Source: Bacillota bacterium (GTDB taxonomy: Bacteria; Bacillota; Clostridia; Lachnospirales; Lachnospiraceae). From it: a DNA stretch of 64,000 bases. Below the pieces are notes generated by a model that was not told the origin of the DNA, made no database searches, and saw only the letters and a program-made list of their open reading frames with translations. Where the stretch lies: NCBI GenBank assembly GCA_023409835.1, contig JAEYQV010000096.1, forward strand, positions 4,913 through 68,912, given 5' to 3'. Shown piece by piece: positions 7,819-17,713 of the stretch (its first letter is position 1; each line of letters opens with the position of its first letter). A program made the translations under genes and the position numbers.

Positions 7819-10272
7819 ATGAGAATGAAAAGAGTAATTGTTGCGATTTTGACTATATGCTTACTTGCAAGCGGAATGTTAGGGAATGCTTACATAGCGA
7901 AGGCAGAGGGAGTCCAAGGCCCCAAATTAGTATCTGCAGATGAAAAAACCAGCTTTGTTGTAAAGCCCGGAGAAACGACACATCTGCATTTACCGATCAG
8001 AACGACCGGATATATTGTTCTTGATGCTTTGGCAAATATATCGGATAAGAATCCTGATTCACCGTTTATATTTTCTGAGCCTAAGCTGACAACCGAGAAA
8101 GGTGACAGCATAAGCCGTCTTGAAATCAGTGCCAATACCTATGTGGATTTTGATGTGACGGTAAAGGAGACGGCCGGAATAAAGTCATATCCGGTTTCTC
8201 TGCTGATTGACGGTATCTTTTATTCGTATAATGATCCACTAAATCCGACTACCTGCAATATGTCGTTGGATCTGGTTTTTAATATTCTGGAGGAGAAGGC
8301 ACCCGCACAATTAACCATTGTTAATTTAAGTCATAAGGATGCTACTCCGGGCAGTAATCTCGACCTGAATTTTTCCATTAAAAATGAGGGAGAGATAAAC
8401 GCACGTAATACTTACTTAAACATCACCTATGGTGATACCGGGATTAGCAAGAGATATACAGCAGATAATATGAAGATTGGTGATATCAAACCGGGTGATA
8501 GTAAGTCCGTTGTACTGCCGGTAACGATATCTCCTACGGTCGGCTCAGGTAAAAAAATGCTGACTGCGAACTTCAGCTATAAGGACATTGACGGTAATAC
8601 GAAGACCTCAACCTACACGATAGGTATTAATATTGAAGCGAATGAGGAAGGACCTTATATTGATATCGACGACATCTCCTATCCCAAGGATTTAAAACAG
8701 GGTCAGGATTTTACACTTACAGCCATACTCCATAACTATGGAGAAGTAACAGCAGATGATGTTTTAGTGTCAATTGAGAATTCAGAGACAGACGGTATTG
8801 TTAAGAATTTCATTGCAGATGCAGTTAAGGCAGGGGCAGTGAAAAAAGACGGTACGAAAGAGATAAAGATACCTCTGACAGTGGGAGCGGCAGCGACCGG
8901 TAAATTAAATAAGCTGAATCTTAAATTTACCTATAAGGACAGCATGGGAGTTCCTTATACAAGAACAAAGACCCTGTACATAGAAGTGACCTCTCCTGAA
9001 GAAGCTAAGGAACCCATAATTATCGTTAGCAATGTCAGTCAGACACCTTCACAGCCGATAGCAGGCGGTGATTTAAAGGTTTCCTTTGATGTTCAGAATA
9101 AGGGGCCTGCAGATATCACGGGATTAAAAATCAGTCTGCCGAACCTGACCGGTGCGACCTTTATTCCGGTGAATTCCGAGCCGTATCTCTATATTGAGAA
9201 GCTGAGTGCCGGAGAAACCAAGAGAATAACGATCCCTCTTACCATATCCGAGGATATACCGGAGGGAGTTAATAATTTGAAGGTGCAATATGATTTCAAA
9301 GAAGGAGCAGGCGGCAGCTTTGATATTCCCGTCCTTGATGTAAAGAATGATATGGGCAGCAGCAGTATGCCTAAGCTGATTATCAGCAAGTATACTACTG
9401 ATATTCCGGAGCTTAGAGCCGGCAGCACCTTTAACTTTACCTTTGATATCTATAATACCCACTCCTCCGTCAGTGCCAAGAATATTACGGTAACGGTTTC
9501 TCAGGCTGAAAATGTCTTCAATGTAACTCAGGGCAGCAACAGCTTCTTCATCGAGCGGATTAATCCCGGTGAGACGGTTCAGGAGACACTTGAGTTAAAG
9601 GTGAAATCCGATACGAAGACGGGAGCCTATAAATTACATATAGAATTAGAATATGAATATGACGGAATTAAGCCAAAGGAGAACGGAGATGTCGGCGTCA
9701 CCAGACCCTATGACCTTAATCTGCAGGCAGTTGAGAATGCCAGACCCGTTGTCGATTATGTGAGTGTATACTCCATGGATGGTAATGTAGTTGTGCAGAG
9801 TCCGGCGATGCTTTCCTTTGAATTCTATAATATGGGCAAATCTGCGTTAAACAATGTGGTTGCTACAGTAGAAGGAGATTTCACCAAGTCTGACGGTAAT
9901 ATGTACTTTATCGGTAATGTTATGGAGGGCAGCTCCATGTATGCCGAATTTGAGGTGATACCGAATATGGAAGGTCAAGCGAAGGGAACATTGGTAGTTA
10001 CCTATGAGGATAGCAACGGAGATCCGGTAGAATACAGGAAGGATTTCGAGTATCCGGTAAACAGTGCCCAGGTATTTGATCCCGGCATGATAGATGGCGG
10101 CATGGATGTATTCAATCCGACTGTGCCTGTTGCTAAGAAACCGATTGTTCCGTTGTGGTTATTCATCATCATTGAAGTTGTATTATTTGTTATTTTCCTT
10201 CCAATAACCAGGAAGGTAATCATCAGTTTATATAGGAAGAAGCTCCAGAAGAAGGAAGACGAGAAATATTAA
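7819..10272 (+). CDS. Large extracytoplasmic repeat protein (CARDB-like), C-terminal anchor
   Basis: An 817-residue secreted, anchored protein. An N-terminal signal peptide (about 1-29) is followed by at least five Ig-like repeats resembling CARDB/NEW3-type modules. Each has a core like VSFDVQNKGPADITGLKI, starting near residues 165, 285, 400, 520 and 650. One hydrophobic helix (about 775-797) and a Lys-rich cytoplasmic tail close the protein. The family of such COG1361-like S-layer-type proteins has no defined enzymatic role. Its place between an ABC ATPase and the matching permease suggests it is the periplasm-equivalent adaptor or substrate-handling part of the transporter, standing where MacA stands in Gram-negatives. 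That role is inferred from context only. Confidence 0.85.
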   Translation: MRMKRVIVAILTICLLASGMLGNAYIAKAEGVQGPKLVSADEKTSFVVKPGETTHLHLPIRTTGYIVLDALANISDKNPDSPFIFSEPKLTTEKGDSISRLEISANTYVDFDVTVKETAGIKSYPVSLLIDGIFYSYNDPLNPTTCNMSLDLVFNILEEKAPAQLTIVNLSHKDATPGSNLDLNFSIKNEGEINARNTYLNITYGDTGISKRYTADNMKIGDIKPGDSKSVVLPVTISPTVGSGKKMLTANFSYKDIDGNTKTSTYTIGINIEANEEGPYIDIDDISYPKDLKQGQDFTLTAILHNYGEVTADDVLVSIENSETDGIVKNFIADAVKAGAVKKDGTKEIKIPLTVGAAATGKLNKLNLKFTYKDSMGVPYTRTKTLYIEVTSPEEAKEPIIIVSNVSQTPSQPIAGGDLKVSFDVQNKGPADITGLKISLPNLTGATFIPVNSEPYLYIEKLSAGETKRITIPLTISEDIPEGVNNLKVQYDFKEGAGGSFDIPVLDVKNDMGSSSMPKLIISKYTTDIPELRAGSTFNFTFDIYNTHSSVSAKNITVTVSQAENVFNVTQGSNSFFIERINPGETVQETLELKVKSDTKTGAYKLHIELEYEYDGIKPKENGDVGVTRPYDLNLQAVENARPVVDYVSVYSMDGNVVVQSPAMLSFEFYNMGKSALNNVVATVEGDFTKSDGNMYFIGNVMEGSSMYAEFEVIPNMEGQAKGTLVVTYEDSNGDPVEYRKDFEYPVNSAQVFDPGMIDGGMDVFNPTVPVAKKPIVPLWLFIIIEVVLFVIFLPITRKVIISLYRKKLQKKEDEKY

Positions 10273-10338
10273 TAAGTCAGTTTTTAAATCTGTGCTGGCG
10301 CATAAATTCATGGTGCTTCGGCAGAATGGGAGGACTAA

Positions 10339-10860
10339 ATGGGTAATATCATAATGGATACAAAAAGTGAAGCAGTTGCTGCATCCCAGGTCATGGTGAA
10401 GGGAATGAGCACCAAGGAGGTAGGCAGCAATACCGCTTCCAGTACAGCAGGAGCATCCACTTCAGTAGCTGTATCGGAAATATCGGTAAATACAACAGAG
10501 GCTGCGGCTCCGGTAGAGGCAACAACAGAGGAAGCAGTTACTGAAGGAGCTACGGATGCTGTGGTTGCAGACACCGCTGTTGATACTCCGGTAACGGACA
10601 ATGCAACAGTTGAGGGAGAAGTTGGAGTAGGAAACGAAATGCCGGTGGATACCGGAGTGGTTGTTAATCCCGGATATGACGAAGGAATGTACACAGACCC
10701 TATGATGGAGACAGGGGTGGCTGAAGTAAAGGATCCGCTGTTATCCTCCTGGCCGTTTGTAATCGGAATCTCCTCGGCTGTTCTTCTGATTAGCATTGCC
10801 TTCGGATTTTTACTGGCTCGCAGAAAAATTAAAAAAGGGATTGAGCTCTATGAGGATTAG
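10339..10860 (+). CDS. Ala/Thr/Val-rich protein with C-terminal membrane anchor
   Basis: A 173-residue protein I do not recognise. No N-terminal signal peptide is visible. Residues about 15-130 are low-complexity Ala, Thr, Val, Ser and Glu. One strongly hydrophobic helix (about 138-160) and a basic tail (ARRKIKKG) follow. The charge pattern would place the low-complexity part outside and the tail inside. The ATG at 10339 has GGGAGG five bases upstream, and the 3' end overlaps the permease start by 11 bp, so translation of the two is probably coupled. It belongs to the ABC module at 7016-12181. Such a stalk-like protein could tether the repeat protein or permease, but nothing in the sequence proves this. 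Confidence 0.72.
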   Translation: MGNIIMDTKSEAVAASQVMVKGMSTKEVGSNTASSTAGASTSVAVSEISVNTTEAAAPVEATTEEAVTEGATDAVVADTAVDTPVTDNATVEGEVGVGNEMPVDTGVVVNPGYDEGMYTDPMMETGVAEVKDPLLSSWPFVIGISSAVLLISIAFGFLLARRKIKKGIELYED

Positions 10861-12181
10861 TGATCTGATTAAGATGGGCATTCGTAACCTGTTCCGAAGA
10901 AAGGTCAGGACCATCCTAACGATTTTGGGTGTAATCATCGGTTCATTATTTATCATTATTATGTTCTCCATCGGTCAGGGTATGGATTATTATTATGAAA
11001 CCCAGGTAATGCAGCAGGGAAGTATGACTACGATTACTGTTAATACCTATGGAGATATATTTGACGATGACGGCCGCTATGTGGATAGTAAGCAACAGAA
11101 GCTGGATGAGAATCTTCTGGACCAGATAAAGCAGATTAAACATGTAAAAGCGGTAACTCCTGTAATTCAGAAGAATGCCACATTATATTCCGGAAGATAT
11201 CAGGGATGGACCTATATCACGGCAATGGATTGGGAGGTTTTTGAGGCCTTCGACTTCCCGAAGCTTACCCAGGGTGTATATCCGAACGATGAGGATAACT
11301 CTGCGCTCATCTTCGGCTTCATGCAGCCCTATGAGTTCTATGATACGAGTTCCTGGAGGTGGACACCGGTTACGATCGACATCAATAAGGATAAGCTGGT
11401 TTTAAAATTCGAAGACTACCAGCCCAGCACCAAGAAGAAGAAATTCACTGTTCCCCTGACCAACATCGCTAAGATGGAGGAGACGAAAGCAGATTTTGAT
11501 TATAATACTTATATGGATCTGGATTATTTCAAGGAGATCTATATGCAATATTGTAATACCTTAACACTGGAGGACCGTAAGAAAGCCATTAAGACGTTGA
11601 CGGAGTATCAGCAGATACGACTGAATGTGGATAGTATGGAAAACGTTGAGGAGGTACAAGATAAGATACAGGAGCTTGGCTTCCTGTCCTCTAGCAATAT
11701 GCAGTTTCTGAAACCGACGATTGAGGCTTCGAAGACGATACAGATGGTATTCCTGGTACTTGGAGCAGTATCCATGTTCATATCTGCAATCAGTATTGCC
11801 AATACCATGGTGATGGCGATCTATGAGAGAACGAAGGAAATCGGTATCATGAAGGTCCTCGGCTGTGTGATTAAGGATATTAAGAAGCTGTTCTTATTTG
11901 AAGCCGGTATGATTGGATTTTTTGGTGGAATTATCGGTATCGGACTTGGATACCTTGCCTCATTACTGATTAATAAGTACGGGCAGCCTTTATTCAACGC
12001 AATCATGTCCTCGCCCTATATGATGTCGGATACGGGGCAGACGAAGTATTCCATAATCCCTTTCTACCTGCCGTTTATTACCCTAGCTATATCAACGGGT
12101 GTTGGTATTGTCTTCGGATATTTCCCGGCAAGACGGGCTACGAAGATCAGCTCGATTGAAGCGATGAAGTCGGAAGGTTAG
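10850..12181 (+). CDS. ABC transporter permease, MacB/FtsX type
   Basis: A 443-residue permease: one N-terminal membrane helix (about 20-43), a roughly 260-residue extracytoplasmic domain, then three C-terminal helices typical of the FtsX/MacB core. The cytoplasmic coupling segment is clear (IYERTKEIGIMKVLG). The ATG at 10850 lies inside the end of the preceding gene and is preferred over an upstream in-frame ATG at 10796, which would lie deep in that gene. It pairs with the ATPase at 7016. One permease gene suggests a homodimer. MacB-type systems push substrates from the outer membrane face and do not carry them through the bilayer. Confidence 0.9.
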   Translation: MRISDLIKMGIRNLFRRKVRTILTILGVIIGSLFIIIMFSIGQGMDYYYETQVMQQGSMTTITVNTYGDIFDDDGRYVDSKQQKLDENLLDQIKQIKHVKAVTPVIQKNATLYSGRYQGWTYITAMDWEVFEAFDFPKLTQGVYPNDEDNSALIFGFMQPYEFYDTSSWRWTPVTIDINKDKLVLKFEDYQPSTKKKKFTVPLTNIAKMEETKADFDYNTYMDLDYFKEIYMQYCNTLTLEDRKKAIKTLTEYQQIRLNVDSMENVEEVQDKIQELGFLSSSNMQFLKPTIEASKTIQMVFLVLGAVSMFISAISIANTMVMAIYERTKEIGIMKVLGCVIKDIKKLFLFEAGMIGFFGGIIGIGLGYLASLLINKYGQPLFNAIMSSPYMMSDTGQTKYSIIPFYLPFITLAISTGVGIVFGYFPARRATKISSIEAMKSEG

Positions 12182-12262
12182 AATCGGTGTTAAAGAATCT
12201 GATTAAAATGATCCTAGGCCTTAGGCAGACTAGCTAGGGCAGGGATAGAATATAGGATAAGA

Positions 12263-12300
12263 GAGGAAGCCATGGGGCTGTTTAGACCCATGGCTTCCTC
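12263..12300 (+). terminator. Strong hairpin after the ABC module
   Basis: A perfect 14-bp stem (GAGGAAGCCATGGG with CCCATGGCTTCCTC) encloses a 10-nt loop. No good T-run follows, so it may stabilise the 3' end or need help to terminate. Confidence 0.65.
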
Positions 12301-12340
12301 ATTCATGATAAGTGATCCGATTTATTATTTCGGCTTATTT

Positions 12341-12439
12341 GCGACCGGCTGCCACCGGCAGAAAATCCGATTATTACGTGCACCCGACGAGTGCATGTTC
12401 CGATTAGCGATCGGCTGCCACCGGCAGAAAATCCGGTTA
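12341..12439. repeat. Two copies of a 33-bp palindromic element
   Basis: Near-identical 33-bp units lie at 12341-12373 and 12407-12439, 66 bp apart. Each contains the hairpin CTGCC-ACC-GGCAG. Between them is a second dyad (TGCAC and GTGCA around CCGACGA), and the second copy runs into the perfect palindrome CCGGTTAACCGG (12433-12444). The short phrase TCCGATT recurs around the units. This resembles REP-type intergenic elements and has no convincing reading frame. Confidence 0.75.
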
Positions 12440-12492
12440 ACCGGGGCTAATCATTGTAATGAGACAGGAGCCGGCACGCTCAAATCTATAAT

Positions 12493-12520
12493 TTGATTTT
12501 TAATTAAGATGTGGTATAAT
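12493..12520 (+). promoter_or_regulatory. Sigma-A promoter for the zinc-ribbon gene
   Basis: TTGATT (12493-12498) and a perfect TATAAT (12515-12520) are separated by 16 bp, about 30 bp before the start codon of the next gene. Confidence 0.7.
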
Positions 12521-12550
12521 GGGAAACAAATGTTAAGAAGAGGTGATTTT

Positions 12551-13063
12551 ATGGTGTGCAATAATTGCGGAAGACAGGTACAAAACGAAGAAGCTAATTT
12601 TTGTGAATACTGCGGACATTCATTCCGTGAACATATAGAGCCACAGACTCATGAACAGGCTAAGCCCTACGAACAGGCTAAGCCCTATGAACAGCCACAG
12701 CCCTATGAACAGGCGAATGTACCCTTTAACCCTTTGCTGCCAAAGCTGACAGCACCGGTTAAGACAGAGGATGGGGATAAGCCGATTTCCTTCTTAAACT
12801 GGCTGGTCTCCTATGGGGTCTTCTTTATTCCCGTGATTGGTACGCTCCTCTTCCCAATTATGCTCCTGGTATGGTCATTTGGAAATAATGTATCTAGGAC
12901 GAAGAAGAACTGGGCCAGAGCAACCTTGATTGTTAGTATAGTATTCTTTTTCTACTTGTCATTTCAATTGGCTATTTTTTTGACTAGTCCGGCATTAAAG
13001 GAGTTCGTAAACGGTAACATTGATATGTATGAGTTTCTTAGACAGCTTTCCGGATTAAAATAA
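12551..13063 (+). CDS. Zinc-ribbon membrane protein of unknown function
   Basis: A 170-residue protein. An N-terminal zinc ribbon (CNNCG and CEYCG, about residues 3-25) is followed by a Gln/Pro/Tyr-rich repeat (the unit PYEQAK and variants, about 40-60) and two hydrophobic segments (about 95-120 and 130-155). The start at 12551 has AGAGGTG upstream; a longer in-frame start at 12509 lies almost on the promoter and is rejected. Proteins with a zinc ribbon, a flexible linker and membrane helices are common in Firmicutes and have no general function. It precedes gltX by 47 bp and may be cotranscribed with it. Confidence 0.75.
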   Translation: MVCNNCGRQVQNEEANFCEYCGHSFREHIEPQTHEQAKPYEQAKPYEQPQPYEQANVPFNPLLPKLTAPVKTEDGDKPISFLNWLVSYGVFFIPVIGTLLFPIMLLVWSFGNNVSRTKKNWARATLIVSIVFFFYLSFQLAIFLTSPALKEFVNGNIDMYEFLRQLSGLK

Positions 13064-13110
13064 TAATATAGACTGATAATATAATTATAGATGTGAAAGG
13101 ATGACAGATC

Positions 13111-14589
13111 ATGAGTGATATTAGAACAAGATATGCACCGAGTCCCACCGGAAGGATGCATGTAGGTAATTTAAGAACGGCATTATACGAGTATTTAATC
13201 GCAAAGCATGAAGGCGGAACCTTCATTTTAAGAATAGAGGATACTGACCAGGAGCGTTATGTCGAGGGTGCGCTGGATATTATCTATCGGACCATGCAGG
13301 GTACGGGATTGATCCATGATGAGGGCCCTGATAAGGACGGAGGCTATGGCCCGTATGTCCAGAGTGAGCGTCAGGCTTCGGGGATCTACCTGGAGTATGC
13401 GAAGCAGCTGGTGGAGAAGGGAGCAGCTTATTATTGCTTCTGTACGAAGGAACGGCTGGCTACCTTAAAGAGCACGGTTGGAAATCCCGAGGAGGAGGAA
13501 GAGGAGGAGGTCAAGGCCATTACCCGGTATGACAAGCACTGCCTCCATCTGTCCAAAGAAGAGATTGAGGCGAAGCTGGCAGCCGGAGTACCCTATGTCA
13601 TCCGCCAGAATAACCCCTCAGAGGGTTCAACTACCTTCCATGATGTGATTTTTGGAGACATTACCGTAGAGAACGAAGAACTGGATGATATGATCCTGAT
13701 CAAATCTGACGGCTATCCTACCTATAATTTCGCAAACGTTGTGGATGATCATATGATGAAGATCACCCATGTGGTCAGAGGAAACGAGTATCTGTCCTCC
13801 ACCCCCAAATATACCAGACTGTATCAGGATTTCGGTTGGGAGGAGCCCGTATATGTACATCTTCCGCTGATCACCAATGAGGAGCATAAAAAGCTCAGTA
13901 AGAGAAGCGGACATTCCTCCTTCGAGGATCTTCTGGAGCAGGGCTTTGTATCGGAGGCGATTGTAAACTTTGTAGCTTTGCTCGGCTGGAGCTCGCCGAA
14001 TAACACAGAGATTATGTCCCTGGAGGAGCTGATCCGGGAGTTTGATTATCATCATATCAATAAAGCGCCGGCGGTCTTTGATATGGTTAAGCTTCGCTGG
14101 ATGAACGGTGAATATCTGAAGGCTATGGAGGATGAGAAATTCTATGAGCTGGCTCTTCCTTATATCAAAGAGGTTGTAAAGAAGGATCTGGACTACAAGA
14201 AGATCGCACACTTAGTTAAGACCAGAATTGAGACGCTGGTTGATATCAAGGAGCTGGTGGATTTCTTTGAGGAGCTGCCGGATTATGATGTTCTGATGTA
14301 TACCCATAAGAAAATGAAGACGGATTCAGAAAGCTCACTTGCAGTCTTAAAGGAGCTTCTGCCGCGTTTTGAGGAGCTTACGGATTATTCTGAGGGCTCC
14401 ATAGAAGCCCTGTTAATGGCGTATATCCAGGAGAAGGGAATCAAAAACGGCCAGGGCTTATGGCCGGTAAGAACTGCAGTATCCGGTAAGCAGTCGACAC
14501 CGGGTGGAGCCTATGAGATCATGAATATCCTTGGTAAGGAAGAGAGCTTACGCAGAATTAGAAAAGCAATAGAAATGCTGTCCATATAA
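13111..14589 (+). CDS. gltX: Glutamyl-tRNA synthetase
   Basis: A 492-residue class I aminoacyl-tRNA synthetase that charges tRNA-Glu (and, in many Firmicutes, tRNA-Gln, which is then amidated). The HIGH-type motif is in [11 protein letters not shown] (about 9-19) and the KMSKS-type motif in KKLSKRSG (about 253-260). The anticodon-binding helical region fills the C-terminus. The length is normal. The ATG at 13111 has GAAAGGATGA upstream. A terminator follows at 14612. I see no T-box upstream. It is one of the safest calls in the window. Confidence 0.97.
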   Translation: MSDIRTRYAPSPTGRMHVGNLRTALYEYLIAKHEGGTFILRIEDTDQERYVEGALDIIYRTMQGTGLIHDEGPDKDGGYGPYVQSERQASGIYLEYAKQLVEKGAAYYCFCTKERLATLKSTVGNPEEEEEEEVKAITRYDKHCLHLSKEEIEAKLAAGVPYVIRQNNPSEGSTTFHDVIFGDITVENEELDDMILIKSDGYPTYNFANVVDDHMMKITHVVRGNEYLSSTPKYTRLYQDFGWEEPVYVHLPLITNEEHKKLSKRSGHSSFEDLLEQGFVSEAIVNFVALLGWSSPNNTEIMSLEELIREFDYHHINKAPAVFDMVKLRWMNGEYLKAMEDEKFYELALPYIKEVVKKDLDYKKIAHLVKTRIETLVDIKELVDFFEELPDYDVLMYTHKKMKTDSESSLAVLKELLPRFEELTDYSEGSIEALLMAYIQEKGIKNGQGLWPVRTAVSGKQSTPGGAYEIMNILGKEESLRRIRKAIEMLSI

Positions 14590-14611
14590 GATATATCACG
14601 GAGGAAAGAAG

Positions 14612-14639
14612 CGGCAGGCTATAATGCCTGCCGGCTTTC
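14612..14639 (+). terminator. gltX terminator
   Basis: An 8-bp G/C-rich stem (CGGCAGGC with GCCTGCCG) with a 6-nt loop, extended by GC on the 3' side and followed by TTTC. In the rest of the gap to 14858 I see only a weak CACACTG/CAGTGTG dyad. Confidence 0.75.
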
Positions 14640-14858
14640 AACCGGTATCCTTTCCCATCCATTCACGATTATCTTTTCATCTTTTTAATTTCCACTACTT
14701 TAAAATCAATCAGGAGCAGCTCAATCCTTCAAAATGCACACTGCCAGATATACCTGAGAACAGTGTGAGAAGCGTAGGATATATTTTTCTGTGAGAAAAA
14801 CAGAGCAGTCCAATCAAGCTACTTTATAAACTCAGCAACAGTACGGGAGAGATCCGAT

Positions 14859-16706
14859 ATGCAGATGAACCATGTCCAGCAGCAGGCAGTCCTTCATAAG
14901 GATGGACCAATGCTGGTCCTTGCCGGTCCGGGCTCGGGCAAGACCCTGGTAATAACCGAGCGGACGAAATACTTAATTAACGAATACAAAATACCGGAGG
15001 AGAATATTCTGGTTATCACCTTTACCAAGGCAGCGGCAGCCGAGATGAAAGAGCGATTCCTAAAGGGCAGCGGCATCGACCGGAGCAGAGTCTGCTTCGG
15101 TACGTTCCATGCAATATTTTATATGATATTAAAGCATGCCTATCATCTGACTGCAGAGAATATCCTGCGGGAGGAGGAAAGGTTTCAATGCATGAAGGAA
15201 ATCATCCATCGTCAGGCCCTGGAGTATGAGGATGAGAAGGATTTTATTATGGAGCTGCTGTCAGAAATCAGCCTTGTGAAGGGCAATCGGATGGATCTTG
15301 CAAATTATTACTCCATCAACTGCGCAGATGAGGTTTTCCGCTCCGTTTATAATGAATATAATCATAAGCTCAGGAGAGCTAACCGGATTGATTTCGATGA
15401 TATGCTGCTGCTCTGCTATGAGCTGTTAGCCGAACGAAAGGATATACTAAAGCTGTGGCAGGATAAATTCCGTTATATCCTGATCGATGAATTTCAGGAC
15501 ATTAACCAGGTTCAATATGACATCATGAGGATGCTTTCAGCTCCCGAGAATAATATCTTTGCTGTCGGGGATGATGACCAGTCCATCTACCGGTTCCGGG
15601 GTGCCAAGCCTGAGATCCTGTTTCGCTTTCCCTCTGATTACTCCGGCTGTATCAAGCTGTACCTACCGGTTAATTACCGTTCTACAGCAGCAATTGTCAA
15701 GGCTTCCAACCGATTGATCGGACATAATGAGAACCGGTTTCCTAAGGAGCAGACGGCGGTGAAAGGAGAGGGTAGAGAGGTTAAGCTGCTGGAGTATGCA
15801 AACATGGCAGAGGAGAATCAGATGCTTGCGGTGGAATTGCTAAAGCTCAACCGGGAGGGCTTGAACTTCTCCGATATGGCGATATTGGTTCGAACGAATA
15901 TGGGCTCCGGCTCCCTCCTTCATAAGCTGATGGAATATAATATCCCGTTTCGGATGAGGGACAGCCTGCCGAATTTATTTGAACACTGGATTGCATCCGA
16001 TATCCTTGCCTATATTAAAATAGCTCTGGGCAGCAAGGAGAGGTCAGATTACCTTCAGATTATCAATAGGCCGAAGCGCTATGTCAGCCGGGAATGCTTT
16101 GATAACCCTGAGGTTGATTTTGATTCTGTTAAGGATTATTATGAGGATAAAAACTGGATGCTCGAGCGTCTGGATCAGCTGGAATATGACTTGGCACTCC
16201 TGTCCAATATGAGCCCCTTTGCTGCCGTGAATTATATCCGGAAAGGGATCGGATATGAGGAATACCTTAAGGAGTATGCTGACTTACGGAAAATGAAAGC
16301 GGAGGAGCTTTTTGATATCCTGGATGAACTTCAGGAAAGTGCAAAGGATTATAAAACCTATCAGGATTGGTTTCATCATATGGAGAAATATAAGGAGGAG
16401 CTTAAGCGACAGGCCTCCGACAGCAGGAGCCTGCTGCGCGACAGTGTTACGGTTGCTACGATGCACAGCTCCAAGGGACTGGAGTATCGAGCAGTATTTA
16501 TAATGGATACAAGCGAAGGAATCATACCCCATAAGAAAGCCGTCCTGGCCTCCGACATCGAAGAAGAACGCCGCTTATTTTATGTGGCTATGACCAGGGC
16601 AAAGGAATATCTCTATCTATTTAACTCAAAGGAGCGCTACAATAAGATAATGACAAGGTCAAGGTTCCTCGATGAGCTGATAATGTCCGAGGAACCGAAG
16701 GCATAA
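14859..16706 (+). CDS. UvrD/PcrA-type 3'-5' DNA helicase (short form)
   Basis: A 615-residue superfamily 1A helicase. Motif I is AGPGSGKT (about 22-29), motif Ia ITFTKAAAAEMK, motif II IDEFQD (about 208-213), motif III VGDDDQSIYRFRG, motif IV VNYRST, motif V TMHSSKGLEY and motif VI VAMTRAKEYL. It is about 100 residues shorter than PcrA and UvrD and lacks their C-terminal RNA-polymerase-binding tail. So it is a distinct UvrD-like paralogue and not necessarily pcrA itself. It may act in DNA repair or recombination. It faces the convergent carboxypeptidase gene, 19 bp away. Confidence 0.92.
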   Translation: MQMNHVQQQAVLHKDGPMLVLAGPGSGKTLVITERTKYLINEYKIPEENILVITFTKAAAAEMKERFLKGSGIDRSRVCFGTFHAIFYMILKHAYHLTAENILREEERFQCMKEIIHRQALEYEDEKDFIMELLSEISLVKGNRMDLANYYSINCADEVFRSVYNEYNHKLRRANRIDFDDMLLLCYELLAERKDILKLWQDKFRYILIDEFQDINQVQYDIMRMLSAPENNIFAVGDDDQSIYRFRGAKPEILFRFPSDYSGCIKLYLPVNYRSTAAIVKASNRLIGHNENRFPKEQTAVKGEGREVKLLEYANMAEENQMLAVELLKLNREGLNFSDMAILVRTNMGSGSLLHKLMEYNIPFRMRDSLPNLFEHWIASDILAYIKIALGSKERSDYLQIINRPKRYVSRECFDNPEVDFDSVKDYYEDKNWMLERLDQLEYDLALLSNMSPFAAVNYIRKGIGYEEYLKEYADLRKMKAEELFDILDELQESAKDYKTYQDWFHHMEKYKEELKRQASDSRSLLRDSVTVATMHSSKGLEYRAVFIMDTSEGIIPHKKAVLASDIEEERRLFYVAMTRAKEYLYLFNSKERYNKIMTRSRFLDELIMSEEPKA

Positions 16707-16725
16707 GCCTGCCTCCCGCTTGAAA

Positions 16726-17709
16726 TTATTCCTCAGATACTACGGAGAGGGACTGCTTGTCACTAATGCAGCTATACACGGTTAAGGCGTCTGATATATT
16801 AAATTGCTCTGTACTATGATTTCCATTTGCTCCCGCTGATACCATGATGTATTCCCTGTCACCGATCTGAGCCAAGCTTGCCAGACATAGACCTGCCTTA
16901 CTGGTATAGCCTGTTTTACCGCCCAGCAGTTTACCACCCGGGAAGGTGTTATCGGAGAGGCTCTTAAACATAGTGCTGTTCAGTGTGATCCCATCCGGAT
17001 GTTTATTAGTAGGGGAGGAAGAATAGCGTTCCGTGGTAAAAATCGTTCGGAAGAGATCATTCTTCAGAGAATATTGTAATAGCCGGGCAAGCTCCGATAC
17101 GGTGGTATAATGGTTTTTATCATGAAGACCGGTGGAGTTCCGGAAATTAGTATTCTCGAGCTTAAGCTCTGATGCCATCTGATTCATAAGTGTAACAAAA
17201 TCCTCCTCCGAGCCCGAGATATATTCAGCTAATCCGAGGCAGCATTCTGCCCCGGACGGAAGCATAACACCATAGAGAAGGTCGATTGCGGGAACCTCTT
17301 CTCCGGGAAGAAAGCCGGCCATGGAAGCGTTCGCTGTATATAGTTTACCAAAGATATCCTCGGATAGCAGGATTCTCTGGCTGTAATCCTCAAGTGCTTC
17401 GATAGCCACAATAGCTGTCATAATCTTGGTAAGGGAGGCCGGATAGATCCGTTCCGTGCTGCCTTTATCCAGTAACAGCTCCCCGCGATCTAAGTCCATG
17501 ACGATTGCATGGGGGCTGCGTAATTCTACCAATGAATTCAAGCTAACGCTGACGGTTGGTGTAATACCGGGTGTAGGGAGCACCTTTGACAGCTTACTCC
17601 GTTCCGTTTCCGGCAGAAGCTTTGATCCCTGATACATTGTGATAATAATGATAGTAAACAGCAACAGTATATGAAATGATTTTCGTTTCTTCTTTTTTTT
17701 CATGGTCAT
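16726..17709 (-). CDS. D-alanyl-D-alanine carboxypeptidase (DacF-like)
   Basis: A 327-residue class A penicillin-binding serine peptidase that trims the terminal D-Ala of peptidoglycan stem peptides. A basic N-terminus (MTMKKKKKRK) and a hydrophobic helix (about 12-27) form a signal or anchor. The active-site SxxK is in PASLTKIM, the second motif is SGAE in place of SxN, and the third is KTG in GGKTGYTSKAG. The C-terminal PBP5-type beta domain seems absent, so it is a short form. The start at 17709 has AAGGAG at good distance, but this ribosome binding site lies wholly in a perfect 16-bp inverted repeat (17714-17757), which predicts translational control. Confidence 0.9.
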   Translation of the reverse strand: MTMKKKKKRKSFHILLLFTIIIITMYQGSKLLPETERSKLSKVLPTPGITPTVSVSLNSLVELRSPHAIVMDLDRGELLLDKGSTERIYPASLTKIMTAIVAIEALEDYSQRILLSEDIFGKLYTANASMAGFLPGEEVPAIDLLYGVMLPSGAECCLGLAEYISGSEEDFVTLMNQMASELKLENTNFRNSTGLHDKNHYTTVSELARLLQYSLKNDLFRTIFTTERYSSSPTNKHPDGITLNSTMFKSLSDNTFPGGKLLGGKTGYTSKAGLCLASLAQIGDREYIMVSAGANGNHSTEQFNISDALTVYSCISDKQSLSVVSEE

Positions 17710-17713
17710 AAAG

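Noticed and set aside
10335..10796. A 153-codon minus-strand frame antisense to the Ala/Thr/Val-rich gene
   Set aside because: Its Ser/Thr/Val composition is the mirror of the low-complexity gene on the plus strand, which has the ribosome binding site, membrane helix and operon position.
12272..12496. A 74-codon frame through the palindromic elements
   Set aside because: It runs through the hairpin and repeats, has no ribosome binding site and has the repeated CHRQKIRL only because of the DNA repeat.
13627..14211. A 194-codon frame antisense to gltX
   Set aside because: It lies wholly within a strongly supported gltX and shows no known motif; it is a shadow of its codons.
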